Part shown: positions 9,585 to 21,082 of the stretch, piece by piece
Numbering within the stretch: the first letter of the stretch is position 1
Layout: each line of letters begins with the position of its first letter
Assembly: GCA_019925795.1 (NCBI GenBank)
Contig: CM034314.1
Span: 94,483,264 to 94,547,263, forward strand
DNA: 64,000 nucleotides
Source: Dendrobium chrysotoxum
Lineage: Eukaryota > Streptophyta > Magnoliopsida > Asparagales > Orchidaceae
Reading direction: 5' to 3'
Made by a program: the position numbers and the translations under genes
The notes under the pieces: generated by a model
What the model was told of the DNA's origin: nothing
The model's input: the letters and a program-made list of their open reading frames with translations, nothing else
Database searches by the model: none

Positions 9585-12231
9585 ATTTGAGAGAAGTGAT
9601 GCTGATGTAGATTGTTAAGACACATAAGATTTTAAGTTTGTCATACATTAAATAACTAAAAAATATATCACATCAGAAATTATCCAACGATTGATTCTCA
9701 GCTATAAACTTAAAATTTTCAGATGAAAATGATTTGATCATTTATGCATGTAACTTCTAATCTCGTTTAAAAACTCACACTCCCTAACACCATATGATTT
9801 TTTTTTTAATTTTCTTTACATTATACCTTGAGGATTCTAAATCAAACCATTACCCTAAACCCTAAAAAAAATAATAAATAGTTAACATTATCCACACATA
9901 ATGTTAGGAAGAATGATCAACATAGCCATCAACATCCCATTTTCATCAACCAAATGGATTCATTGCATTTCTCTCAAACTACTTTTAATTATTTTTTTAA
10001 TAGCTAGGATTCTTTCATGGCTATGATAATACAATTGATGTCGTCAACTATCAATATAATATTTGTGGTTGAAGATTTGCTAACATGTGTAGTAGTTGCT
10101 TGAGACAGCTCTAAATAATAAATTGTTGGTTAGTTAATAAGAAGCTTCTTGGATTGGCCAGTCAAAGGTTCACATAACATGGTTCTTTTAAACTATACTA
10201 ATTGCACTAATATTTCAAATGGATTAGGCGAGGAAGGGAATCAAACCTAAAGCCAATGATTCTTAGCTTATTATTTGAAGTTGATTCTTATTCTAGAGGA
10301 GCTAGGGTGAAGCTTCTTCATGACTTATCAGTATTGGGTTGTAATTAATATTGGACCCACGGTAGTAAATTGACCTGTTTGTCTTGATAATAAAGAAGTC
10401 TAAAAAATAACAAGTCGTAGAGTGAACTTAAAGTCTAAAATCCATCAAATAAGACATTCATCTACGTCCTTCATAACTATTCAAGTATAATAATATACAA
10501 ATAGAGACATTATATTACTTTTATGTTGGGTTGACAATAAACTAGTAGTGATGCTATTTTACTAGTTACACAGGGACAATTTCAATTTTTGTGAGGCTGA
10601 ATAAATTTTTTTAAAAAATAATTTATGAAAGTTATTTTGTATGTATTGTAATTAATTGAAGTTGTTGGCTATTGTCTATCTAGATAGTTTTTATCTTCAA
10701 ATTTAGATTATATCACATAAGCTTCTCCTTTATTATATGACTAATGAGTTACAGTTGAGCTTGTTGGTGGTCATTCGTTCTAACATTTGACATACAAATA
10801 TGTTTTAATTTATGCCTTCTAATCTTAAATATATTTGAGTTTATTGAATTCTTATATCTCAATCTCTATGATTATATTTCTAAGGTGCAATAGATAAATC
10901 ATATATCTCTACAAAAGTTCTTGACCTTGAATTAGATGTTTTTTCATTGTATATATATGTAACTTCCACTTTAACTCTTCTTTGCTCTCAAAAAGCTGTC
11001 TAGCTACTAAATCGATGGAGAAAAACTTAAACGTTAGACTATTATATTAGCAACCATTGTATTGGAGTTGCTTTCATGCACTATTTCTTCCACTCTAGGA
11101 GATATCCATACGTTTTCATATCTTGTCTGGTTGCTCGCAACCCCACTATACACGAAAAACTAGAAGATCTCACATGCAGTACAAGAATTTTAATTCTTGG
11201 TCCACCTTTCAAAAATACTTGGCCAGCATATAACAAGATTGTTGTAATAACATGTGAATGAACGATGATTGAATCATATTCAAGCATAAATCGAACACTT
11301 ATTTAGATGTTGTTCTACTCGTGTTGGTCAATCAAGGTTCATAGATGATTTGAACTTATGTTATATTCAATTATATATATTTGAATTTAAATATATGTTC
11401 CAATATATTTGAATAATGTCCAAATATATTTGAATAATGGTCAAGTATGGAGCAAACAAGGTTCAAATATGGATCAAACATATTAGGATGTGTTTGATTA
11501 CTATATGATATGAACAAAACCCAAACATTATTAAAACAAGTTTGAAAAAATATTAGATTATGGTTCAAAAAAGATTTGAAGATGAATCCAATTCATGTTC
11601 TAGCAAAGTTCTAAATAAAATCTTTGATATTTCATCAAGATTTGGAATAGGCCTCCATCAAAATAGCCAAAATTTAGAAACACAATGAAACATTTTTAAA
11701 AAAATTTCTATTTTTTGAAGAAGTCGTTGATAAATGAAGAGTTGCCGAAGTATGGAAAAAATGGTATGTCCTTCTACTTATAATGAGGATATGAGATTGA
11801 AGGTTATTTTAATCTAAAGTAAACTTTCGGACATATTTCTAAAAAACAAACAAACAATGATATATTTCTCCAATTTCACCTATTATAGGGCATATAGAGT
11901 CAACTTTTCCTATTGCTAAGACACATCTCAAATTAATATCAAAAAATGAATTGAGCATCAAATAAAATAATTACTTCACAATATGACTAATGAACTATTT
12001 TTTATCACATTATAAAATATTTTACTAGCCAAAATAGTATGGGATTGGTTTTTTTTAATACATATTTGTGCATTGTCAAGGAAATATATTCATCATCTTG
12101 AGTCCCTCACCTAGAAATTTTGGTTCAAGCTAGGGCTAACTAAAGCTAAAATGAGTGGACTATAACCCTCCTATCATTAGAAAAAAAAAAAAAAAGATTC
12201 TCGTGGTAGCTAACATCATAAGCTATGTAAT
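9585..12231. other. Non-genic AT-rich stretch
   Basis: No gene or bounded repeat was recognised. Around 11360-11560 the words CAAATATATTTGAATAATG and TTCAAATATGG recur as a weak degenerate tandem repeat. Short open frames near 11080-11290 on both strands overlap each other and resemble no known family. Confidence 0.5.
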
Positions 12232-12234
12232 TAA

Positions 12235-12416
12235 AGCTTTGTTTGGGACAACTTTCTTATTGTTTTCTAAAGCAGTTTTACAATATAAAAAAGTATTTAA
12301 CTATGAATTTTTTTACTGAAAAGCTGCTTTAGAAAATAGTAGAAAAGTTGTTTCACAAATTTTTATACTAAAAAATCGCTTTAGAAAATAGTAAAAAAGT
12401 TGTTCCAAACGAAACA
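12235..12416. mobile_element. Tourist-like MITE, copy 8, with duplicated right half
   Basis: Starts AGCTTTGTTTGGGAC and ends TTCCAAACGAAACA, with TAA duplications at 12232-12234 and 12417-12419. The right half occurs twice in tandem: CTGCTTTAGAAAATAGTAG, then TCGCTTTAGAAAATAGTAA about 60 bp later. Confidence 0.75.
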
Positions 12417-13099
12417 TAAGTCCTATCTTTTTTATTAGAATAAGATCTTATTCACCAATTTGTTTAGAATTTTCTAAATTGAATTAAGGAATGATGAATT
12501 ACTTTTAGGTTACTAATTTTAATTCATATTTTTAAAAATATTAAAAAAATAGCCCTTCTTTTCTCTTCTCCACCCCTTTATCTCTGGCTAGGCATCTCAA
12601 TTGTGACAATTGAGAACTTTGTCCATGGTGTTTTGATTGCTTTTCTGACAAGAGAGAAAGGAATCATTTATTGATTCTCTATTGAGGTCTCTTTAAGTGG
12701 ATTAATGTTTTTTTCAAGGCTAATTTTTAACAAGAAAGGTGTTAAAATAAAATTAATAATATTTTAAAGGTTTTTTTGGTTAAAAATTAAAATTTGCATG
12801 AAAAATATATTTTATCAAACCAAAATCCAGCTCAAAATTTCAATTTTGTGCAAATAAAGAGAGTTTAATGTCCAAAATCTTAATAGGTTTATCAGTATTT
12901 TGCTGAATTGAGGTAATTTTTTATGATATGTCAAATATTAATAAATGTGCCAAATCTATTAATTTGTTAAGGTTGCATTGATAGGTGTTAGTAGATTTTG
13001 TAGTGTTATAGTAATTTTAGTGTTGTAGTATCAAATGCAAAAAAAAACAAAGATGAAATTTTAGTGAGAACTTTTTAGCTCATGACTTAGTGCGCTCGA

Positions 13100-13186
13100 A
13101 CTCTTAGCGCATTGGTTAGAAATAAATTTGAGATATTTGGTGGGCTAGATTCGAGTGCTCACCCCGCAAAAAAAAAAAAAAAAAAA
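13100..13186 (+). mobile_element. tRNA-derived SINE-like unit with A tail
   Basis: A box-A-like CTTAGCGCATTGGTTAG (from about 13103) is followed by a box-B-like AGATTCGAGTGC (from about 13147), then a 19-base A run (13168-13186). That order and spacing match an RNA polymerase III promoter of tRNA-derived SINEs. The unit is very short, so it may be a truncated SINE or a retroposed tRNA fragment. Confidence 0.5.
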
Positions 13187-13233
13187 TTTTGTATAGCTGA
13201 CTTATCCTAGGTAATCTTGTTGGTGGGTCATAG

Positions 13234-13798
13234 TAGGGGTGTCAAAAATTGACACGACCCGAAAATCCAACCCGAATTTTTCTAATTAGGGTCAACTCGT
13301 TTTAAGAACAGGTCGGGTTCGGGTCAACTTGGAAACCCGGTTTTAACCCGATTTTGCCTGTATACCCGCAAGACCCTGCACGCTCGCTGCCTGCTCGTCG
13401 CGTCGCCCGCACACATCGGCGATCGCTCAACGACCGAAGTCCCGCAGGCGCACCTCGACGGACTAGGGTTTGCTTTCCTCCTATTCTTGCATTCCCATAG
13501 GCGAGACGCTGAGACTTCCGCAGGAGGACGCTTAGCCGCTCAGTACCGAAGTTAGGACTGCTCTCTCGTTGCAAAGGTAACCATTTTCTCCCGCAGGCGC
13601 ACGCTCAGCTTGCACGTTGCGAAAATGGGGACTAGGGTTTTGTGTCTAGTCGGGTCAACCCAGAAACCCAACGAGTCAGTCCTGGTTGAAATTTTTGACC
13701 CATCTGTGAAACGGGTCGGATTCTAGTTATGTCAAACAGTAGGGGGTCAGCGTCGGGTTCGACCCGAACCCTATCCATAACCCAATTTTGACACCCTA
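13234..13798. mobile_element. hAT-like GGGTC-rich element, copy H2
   Basis: Starts TAGGGGTGTCAAAAA and ends TTTTGACACCCTA, with the perfect 8-bp duplication GGTCATAG (13226-13233 and 13799-13806). Its interior is less GGGTC-dense than H1 and H3 and contains a moderately GC-rich core. A 90-codon open frame on the minus strand is a composition artefact. Confidence 0.85.
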
Positions 13799-14164
13799 GG
13801 TCATAGTATACATGAATATTAATTATTGATGGAATTGATTAGGAATAAGTAAAACTAAGAGAAAGTTTATTATTTAATAATATTTTCACAATTCTTATTT
13901 AAAATTTTTGAATATTAGTTTTTTTTTCTAAGAAGAATTAAATTATAGATGCTATTCAATACTTCTCTTAGGTTTTCAAAAAAATTTGATATTATCCAAT
14001 GACAACTCAAAATATGATAAGAAATATTAATATTGTGAATTTGTAGCTCATTTTCGACAATCTAATTAAATTTGATTTTCAATCATTCTTAAATCTACGA
14101 GCAAAATCAATAACCTTACTTACACTTACGAAATCATAAAAATTTACACAAGTGTAAAATTTAA

Positions 14165-14369
14165 GGGTCTATTTGGGACAACTCTCTTGCTGCTTTCTCA
14201 GATAACAATTATAATTTTATTTATCTATTGCTTTCTTAATAAATTTTCACTGTTTTTAAAAATTTCTATGATGAATAGTTGCTTTTACAACCAGAGCAGT
14301 TAAGTTATTTCTCTTACAACAACTTTATAATTAACTTTTTAAAAATTTTATAGCCTACCAAACATACCC
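14165..14369. mobile_element. Tourist-like MITE, diverged copy 9
   Basis: Starts GGGTCTATTTGGGAC and ends CTACCAAACATACCC, with perfect TAA duplications (14162-14164 and 14370-14372). The interior differs from the GGCTTCGTTTG group, suggesting a related subfamily. Confidence 0.7.
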
Positions 14370-14372
14370 TAA

Positions 14373-15787
14373 AATAAACTAATCAACTAAAAATAAAATA
14401 CATGTAAAATTTAAGTCCAAGTCATTTATCTATCATACAAAAGATTAAAAAAAAACTCACTTTCACTTGCATTGGTGGTTGATGTGGGACTTGTCAATTG
14501 GAGGGACCCACCTTCCATTGAAGTTGTTCACTTGTTTGCTTGTCTAAAGATGGGTTCAAAGAATAGGGACACTACTCAATATTTGTTGTCTTATTGCTTC
14601 TATTAGTGGAATTTCTCATAGTGGAGGAAATGCCTTTTTCTTGGTCCCATGCAAATCAATGAGACTAAAGAAAATAATTTTTATTTATTTATTTATTTAT
14701 TCTTATTATTATTATTTTCAACACAATTGACACATGCAAACAAAAGCCATAAAGTAATTTTGGTGCTTTGTGATTTGATATTGCAAAGGAAAGTTCTTCT
14801 GAATAGCTTGTCAAGTGTGTGATATATTTCTTTCAATCTCATTATTAATATAAATAAAATTGACATATTAATAAAAATATATAATTCATAGAGTCAATTC
14901 ATATTCATTTTATCAATAATAATAATAATAATAATCATCATCATCATCGTCGTCATCATTCGTCATCATTCGAAGTTTGATTTAAGTTAAAATTTGTATC
15001 TAAAATATTATTCTTAAAATTTGTATCAATAATATTTGACTATGTGAAATTAGTTGTCGTGTTAATATAAATTTTAAAATTATTGTGAAAATTATAATTT
15101 TTTCGTAAAAAAAATAAATATTTTTCTCATAATTATCATAATTGAGCTAATTTTTTCAATAAAAATGTTTCTCACCATAAAGATCTTTTATAAGTATCAT
15201 GACAATTGTATTTCTTTTTTATTTTTTTTATATTTCTTGTTAAATCTCTTCTTCTTATGAATACATATATTTCTATTATATATATATATATATTTATAAA
15301 CTTCACCGAACAGATGGTATGCATGAAGAGCAGCTTCAATTGAAGTAAAAAAATAATTTTAATTTATTTATAATATTATTTTATTCACCAGAAGTTAGGT
15401 GAGTGTTACCATGGGAGTTAGCAGGATGAAAGTTGCATGGGGATTTGTGATTTGAGATTATGGAGAAGATTAAAATAAGTTTGGATTAGTTAAGCCAATC
15501 TCTGTTAATACATTTGCTAATTATGCATTAAACCCTAAATAATTATTCCAATCACCAACTTTAGATTCCAATATTAGTAAGAGAAGGTAGGACCCACATG
15601 AAATTGAAATTAAGGGCCTATATTTTGACTATTTTCAATCCTAGTGGGGTACCATTTGGGACCATCATTGTCTTTACATAATTTAGAATGTCTCCATTTG
15701 GCCTAATATTTAATGAAATGACATTTTTCTGTTAATTATAATTTTTTTAGTGTAAAAAATTTAAGATAATGCTCAAATTTGTATAAT
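14373..15787. other. Non-genic AT-rich stretch with simple repeats
   Basis: Contains short TTTA/TTA runs near 14680-14715, ATA/ATC trinucleotide runs at about 14915-14950 and a TA tract near 15280. No gene or bounded element was recognised. Confidence 0.5.
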
Positions 15788-16017
15788 TAAGGAGCTTTTT
15801 TGTTTGAAGAAAAATTGGTGTAAAGTATTTTAAATGTAGGGATTTTAAAATTTTGAGATGAAGTAAATGAAATGTAGAGTAAAGTTTTGAAATATTTATT
15901 CATCCTCTAATTTAACTTGATGTAATCGAAATCATTAGATTTGGTCGATTTCTAAATGCATTGTAAATTCTCTATCATTGTCATTGTCACCTCTCACCAC
16001 TCATCATTGATTACTGT

Positions 16018-17496
16018 TGTTGTGTCCTGGAATACTCGCAGCGGTAGAGAGTTATAAAATATAATGTTTTAGCTTTGAAGATCCAGCACACAAACAAATA
16101 AAAATAGAGGTGTAGCATTCATAAGAGACACCAAAATTTTTATGTGGAAAATCTTGAGAATGGGAAAATTTATGGGGCCTGGCCTAATTTGAATGAATCC
16201 ACTAGTGTTTGCAGTTGATTACAAATGAGATCCTTCCTTAGGGGGAAGACCTTGGCTCAATGTAGCAAATATACATTATGTAGAGTGCATTATATGGTGG
16301 GAGTTGGAAGAATCATTATTGAGATATTCGTTTGGTCGGTAGGACCATAGTCAATGAGCGATGTAGGTCGAAAGAATTGTAGTCGTGCGATGGTGGTTTG
16401 AAGGACCATAATTGGGCGACGGAGGTTGGAAAGATTGTAGTCGGGCGACAGTGGTCGGAAGGAACGTAGTTGGCGGGCGACGTAGGTCTGAAAGATGATA
16501 ATCTGGTGACGACAGTCAGAATGACCATAGTCAGCAAGCAATGGATGTTGGAAAGATTGTAGTATAGTGACTGTGATCTGAATGACCATAGTCAGTGGAT
16601 GATGGATGCCAGAAAGATTGTTGTCTGATAATGGTGATCGAAAGGATCATAGTCAGGCGACGACGATCGGAGAGACCATAATCTGGAAATGGTGGTCAAA
16701 GAGATAGTAGTTAGAGAGCGATAGAGGTCAGAAAGATTATAATATAATGAAGGTGGTCGGAAGGATCGTAGATGGGTGATGGCTGGTGTCCGGGCAGAAG
16801 TCCGATGTCAGTTGGTGGTCGAGCGGAAGTCCGATGATAGCTGGTGGTTGCGTAGAAGTTCGGTGATGGTCGATGTCCAGGTGTAAATCTGGTGATAGCG
16901 GATGGCCAGGTGGAAGTCCGGTGAAAGTCCGATAATAATAGGTGGTCGGGCGGTGGTCGGGGAGGAGTCTAGTCGCAAGAGAACTCTGATTTCTCTTCCT
17001 TTCCTCTCTTTCTCTCCCTTCAATGAAGAATGATGGGTTTATTTATAGTTTATTGGGAGTGACATGACAAGCAAATAGGAAGAAGATCAAGGGCATGTTG
17101 GGAGTGTTTTGAATGGACGACCAATATCGACTCCCTTGATCATGGACCATTTATCGAGTATTTGAGTGTCTTATAATTCGGCGATCTTGGGCTCGTTCGA
17201 TTCATCTCGTCGAGCAACTCAATTCAACTATAAGCATGTCATGTTTGAAAATCATTTGGTCGTCCAATTTATGATTTGAACCTTCCAAATGCGCTTCAGG
17301 TCTTCGATTTGGACCCATTTGGGCTCGGATTGGTTGAATTTGGTGTCGTTAGATTCATCTTTTCGAGATGTTCAGTTCAATTATAAGCTTACTGAAATTG
17401 GAGTTCGTATGGTCTCATATTTAATTTCAGAAGTTTCCAACTCAATTTTTCCTCGAGATTTGTGCCCGATCATGATTAATTTTTGATGATATATCA
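16018..17496 (+). mobile_element. Solo LTR, family G, copy 1
   Basis: Begins TGTTGTGTCC, ends GATATATCA, and is flanked by ACTGT / ACTGC (16013-16017, 17497-17501), a 5-bp duplication with one mismatch. It is similar to copy 2 at 21083-22661 at both ends (for example TTTTTATGTGGAAAATC and the last 70 bp) and carries a minisatellite in the middle. No internal coding region lies beside it. Confidence 0.75.
16330..16960. repeat. Minisatellite of about 30-bp units, roughly 20 copies
   Basis: Units of 28-32 bp of the form GGTCGGAAGGACCATAGTCG followed by GGCGACGGTG repeat with many substitutions. From about 16790 they grade into a GTCCGATGATAGCTGGTG variant. The related LTR at 21083 has only a few units of the second type (about 21330-21500), so the array expanded in this copy. 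Open frames across it are artefacts. Confidence 0.8.
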
Positions 17497-17754
17497 ACTG
17501 CCATATACTATTACCGAGTACCACTACCAACCTCTACAGTTATCATCGACAACCACCACCACCAGCCATCACTATCATCAGGCTTTACAATACATTTATT
17601 TTACTTCAAATCAAATTTAAAAAAAAACTAATTACCTATATTTACTTTATATTCATCCTAAGAGCTCCAAAATATTTTAAATGCATTACATTCTTTTTGC
17701 ATTACATTCATTTTACTCTGCATTCCTTTTTCAACAAACCAAACGATCCCGTAA

Positions 17755-18127
17755 TGTTGGTTCAATTTGTTTATGAAGGTTAGGTTTTAATGCTCAACAA
17801 ATAGTGAAAACTTATATAAATGAAAGGATCACATATAATTTTGAAATTAAGATTAAAATTTTACAAAAGGTGAATATCTGCATCATTAAAGAAACTTTTG
17901 AATGAATATTAATATTTTTTTGTTCAATCAATTAAAGAAATTGAATGTTGCAACAATTTATTTATTTATTTTTGTTTCAAGTATACACAAAGTAACCATA
18001 AATTGGGTTGTAAAAAAATCATAAAATTTTTTTATGAACTTAGAATAGATAAAGCAAAAAATGATGGTATTAAAACATTAGAGATGCTACAATTATGTCA
18101 AAAATAACTATTTAATTAATCCTCAAT
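17755..18127. other. Non-genic AT-rich spacer
   Basis: No gene, repeat boundary or RNA gene was recognised between the split MITE and the next solo LTR. Confidence 0.5.
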
Positions 18128-18132
18128 TGTCC

Positions 18133-20210
18133 TGTGACATCCCAAAATTTAATTTGGAAGAATTACTCATTTATCTTTTAACATACGAAAATCAACGCTA
18201 TCTAATATTATATATCAGTATAAATAGTAGAAATAAATTTTATAATTTAAAACATCAATGTATATCTATATTCATTTCCAAAAATTATATACATTACTCA
18301 TGAGTTATATAATTATATTACAACAACTTTATCCTGAGTGCAAATAAATAACTAAAATAATAAGAAAAAGAATCTGAACCTAAAGGATTTTAGTCAATCT
18401 CACACTTCTACCCCCTTGCCTTGACCTGAAATTATTTAACCACATATAATAAGCTAAATAGCCCAATAAGAAATCAAATCTTACAACTGACTTTAACACA
18501 CGGTAGAGAACCAATATATATGCTATCAGTCAAATCATAACAATATTATGCACATGATTATAGGGCAATACAATAGAGAAATTAATAAATCAATATAGGT
18601 GTCAAATCACTAAAGTAATCTTCATATCAATACTATAATCAGTAGAAAAATCGTATAAAACATTAAATCAAAACATCAATAAAGACTATCGAAATCATAT
18701 CAATGCAATAAAATTATATAAAAATAATTATATCCATATATCACATGCTCAGAAATATCATATCAGTATCAACTCAGTGTTAGTGTTAAGTACACATGCT
18801 CAATACTTATCACGTGATCAACATATCAATAATAGCAGAACAATAGTAACATCAACGTTATGGGCGGTAAAAATAGTAAAGCTATATAGTGGTAGTGATT
18901 CAGTAGCATCTATTCTCATAATCATATTAAATAAGTAAAAGTCCTGGTTACAACGATGTATTTTTAGTATTAGTAACTCGTTGGCTCAATAAATAGGGTC
19001 GTCACTCTTTGTCTGTCGACATAGTAATTATCTCCTTATAACTCTCAATCAATGTATCATATGAATTAGTCGAGGATAATACCAAATCACATATTTAAAG
19101 AGCCACCATCTTGTACAAGTCAATTAGTCTCCAGCCAATACTAGTGAATAACTAATCTGTACATGTTTTCCCACAACCAAATTATTATCACATTACTATA
19201 ATAGTAATAATGACTAGTAAATCACATACCCACATTCTCAATGCATTATAGTAGATAAAATATAATTGGGCTTAATTTAGAAAGAATCAAAATGTCATAA
19301 CGGTGGGCAAAAAAAATTTTATTGAGCAAAAATTCATATTTTCAAAATTTAATCAAATTACTTGTGATCGTATATGACAATATTTTGAAAATTTAATTGA
19401 CTAAAACACTTTTTTTAAATGTCAAAATAAATTTTTAAATCGGTAAAAACTGTTGCATTTTCAAAATCACCTAGCAAAAAATATCAAATAAATATTTAAA
19501 ATGTTAATAATATCAATCTCTATAGCATATAAAAAGATACATAATGAATGATTTACCAATACAAAATTATCCTCATTTTTCGGTGACGAAAATATAAATT
19601 TGATCAAAAAAAATATCAAAAATTTCAAATTATTGAAATAAGAAATAGGATATAGGATTCTTTACAGTAAGACGAGCAAATGTCCCAACAAGCTTTATGG
19701 ATGAAAATCGCTCTACAGTCTTTAAATCTAAACTTTTATTTTCTCTCTCCTCTCATTTCTCTTAAAATTCCTCTCAACCAGCCTTTGCCAGTCAAATTCA
19801 TAAGGAAATGGAAATTTAATATATAACTAATGGGTTTAGATATTTAATAATACAATATTAATATAATATTAATATGATTATATAATTTATTCAATTTTTT
19901 AGTATAAAATCCATATAAACTATTTGTGGCTTTAAAAATTATAGAAATATATCTATAAAATAGCATACTTTATTTAAAAAATATTGGTGAAATTAGTTTA
20001 CAAAACGGATTCCTGACGGTCTCAAATTCTCCACTTGTACCGACAGATGTCAATTTCTTAAGAATTTGCACCAGTGCCAAAAAATTATGAAAAAAATTAA
20101 TATAATTAAAAAAATATAATATCTATGTTACGGAGAAGGCAGTTTGTAATTTTAACTTATAATGACTCTTAAAAAAATTTATTTGACTGTGTCAAAATAC
20201 GGGTTATATA
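18133..20210 (+). mobile_element. Solo LTR, family F (gypsy-like), copy 1
   Basis: Begins TGTGACATCCCAAAAT and ends GGGTTATATA (expected TTACA, so one terminal base is mutated). It is flanked by the perfect 5-bp duplication TGTCC (18128-18132 and 20211-20215). It aligns along its whole 2.08 kb with the solo LTR at 52198-54372. TGTGAC...CCC and GGGTTATTACA ends are typical of plant Ty3/gypsy LTRs. No internal region is present. Confidence 0.85.
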
Positions 20211-20215
20211 TGTCC

Positions 20216-21077
20216 CTACATTAATAATTTACCTAGATGATATATAAGTAAATAAATAAAAGTTTTGAACTTGAGATTGTTAAGTATGAGATATGAGATC
20301 AATATATTAGAAATTAAAGGGTGTAGCACATAAACTGAAGTCTTTGGATTAACTCATCATCCTATGATAAATTAAATGAAGTCAACAACTCCATATAGAG
20401 CTTCAACACCACAAAACTTTAACTTGTTAACAACCAACTTATTTGGACTTATAAGGTAGACCAATATAAGCATCCTATAATCAGAACTAGGAATCAAGCA
20501 CAAATAAAAAAAATAAAATAGAAATCATATAAATCAAATTTATATATAAAACCTTATTTGATTCACTTGAATAAACTATTTTTTGGATTGTTACATATCA
20601 CCTCAATGATCTTTCCATGCTATCTCACATGGGGTCTTCAAGTTGTGTTGTATCCACCACCAAAATAAGGACCTTAGGAAAGGCAATTGTGAGATCAAGC
20701 AAGAATGAGGGAGTGCATGGAGCAGAGGCAAGGAGCTGAACTCATGAGATGCAAAGACTCGAGAAAGATAAAATGAGATGGAAATATGTGAGAGCATGTA
20801 TGTTGAATAGGAACCCAATAGACTTGTCATTAACGAGGTCATCAATGGGATTCTTTTATAGGAGAGATGGGTTATACACTTCTTCTCTACCCCCTTTGGT
20901 TTGCCGAGAGTATGATAAAATGTTAGGACTAAGTTATAAATTTTTTTTAATTTATAACCATATAAGCTTAGAATCCAGTTTATAAGAGTAATCAATTTTT
21001 ATTAGAGATTTTAAGTATGCTACCCAAAACTATTCTATCTCATCATATAACACGAACTTTAAAAAGGAATTTTATTG
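20216..21077. other. Non-genic stretch between solo LTRs
   Basis: A 130-codon minus-strand open frame (20603-20995) has no recognisable domain and no splice context. It may be decayed retroelement sequence. No bounded repeat was identified. Confidence 0.45.
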
Positions 21078-21082
21078 ACATT

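Larger units (their letters stand above)
15791..17751. mobile_element. Possible Tourist-like MITE split by a solo LTR
   Basis: A left end GGAGCTTTTTTGTTTG after TAA (15788-15790) is matched by an inverted right end CAAACCAAACGATCCCG before TAA (17752-17754). The 1.48-kb LTR at 16018-17496 lies inside. Without it the element would be about 480 bp. End similarity is moderate. Confidence 0.45.

Noticed and set aside
16290..17023. Minus-strand repeat protein-like frames
   Set aside because: They run through the 30-bp minisatellite in a solo LTR; periodicity comes from the DNA repeat and frames are broken.
20603..20995. 130-codon minus-strand frame
   Set aside because: No recognisable domain, no splice partner and overlapped by a plus-strand frame; probably chance in AT-rich repeat-derived DNA.
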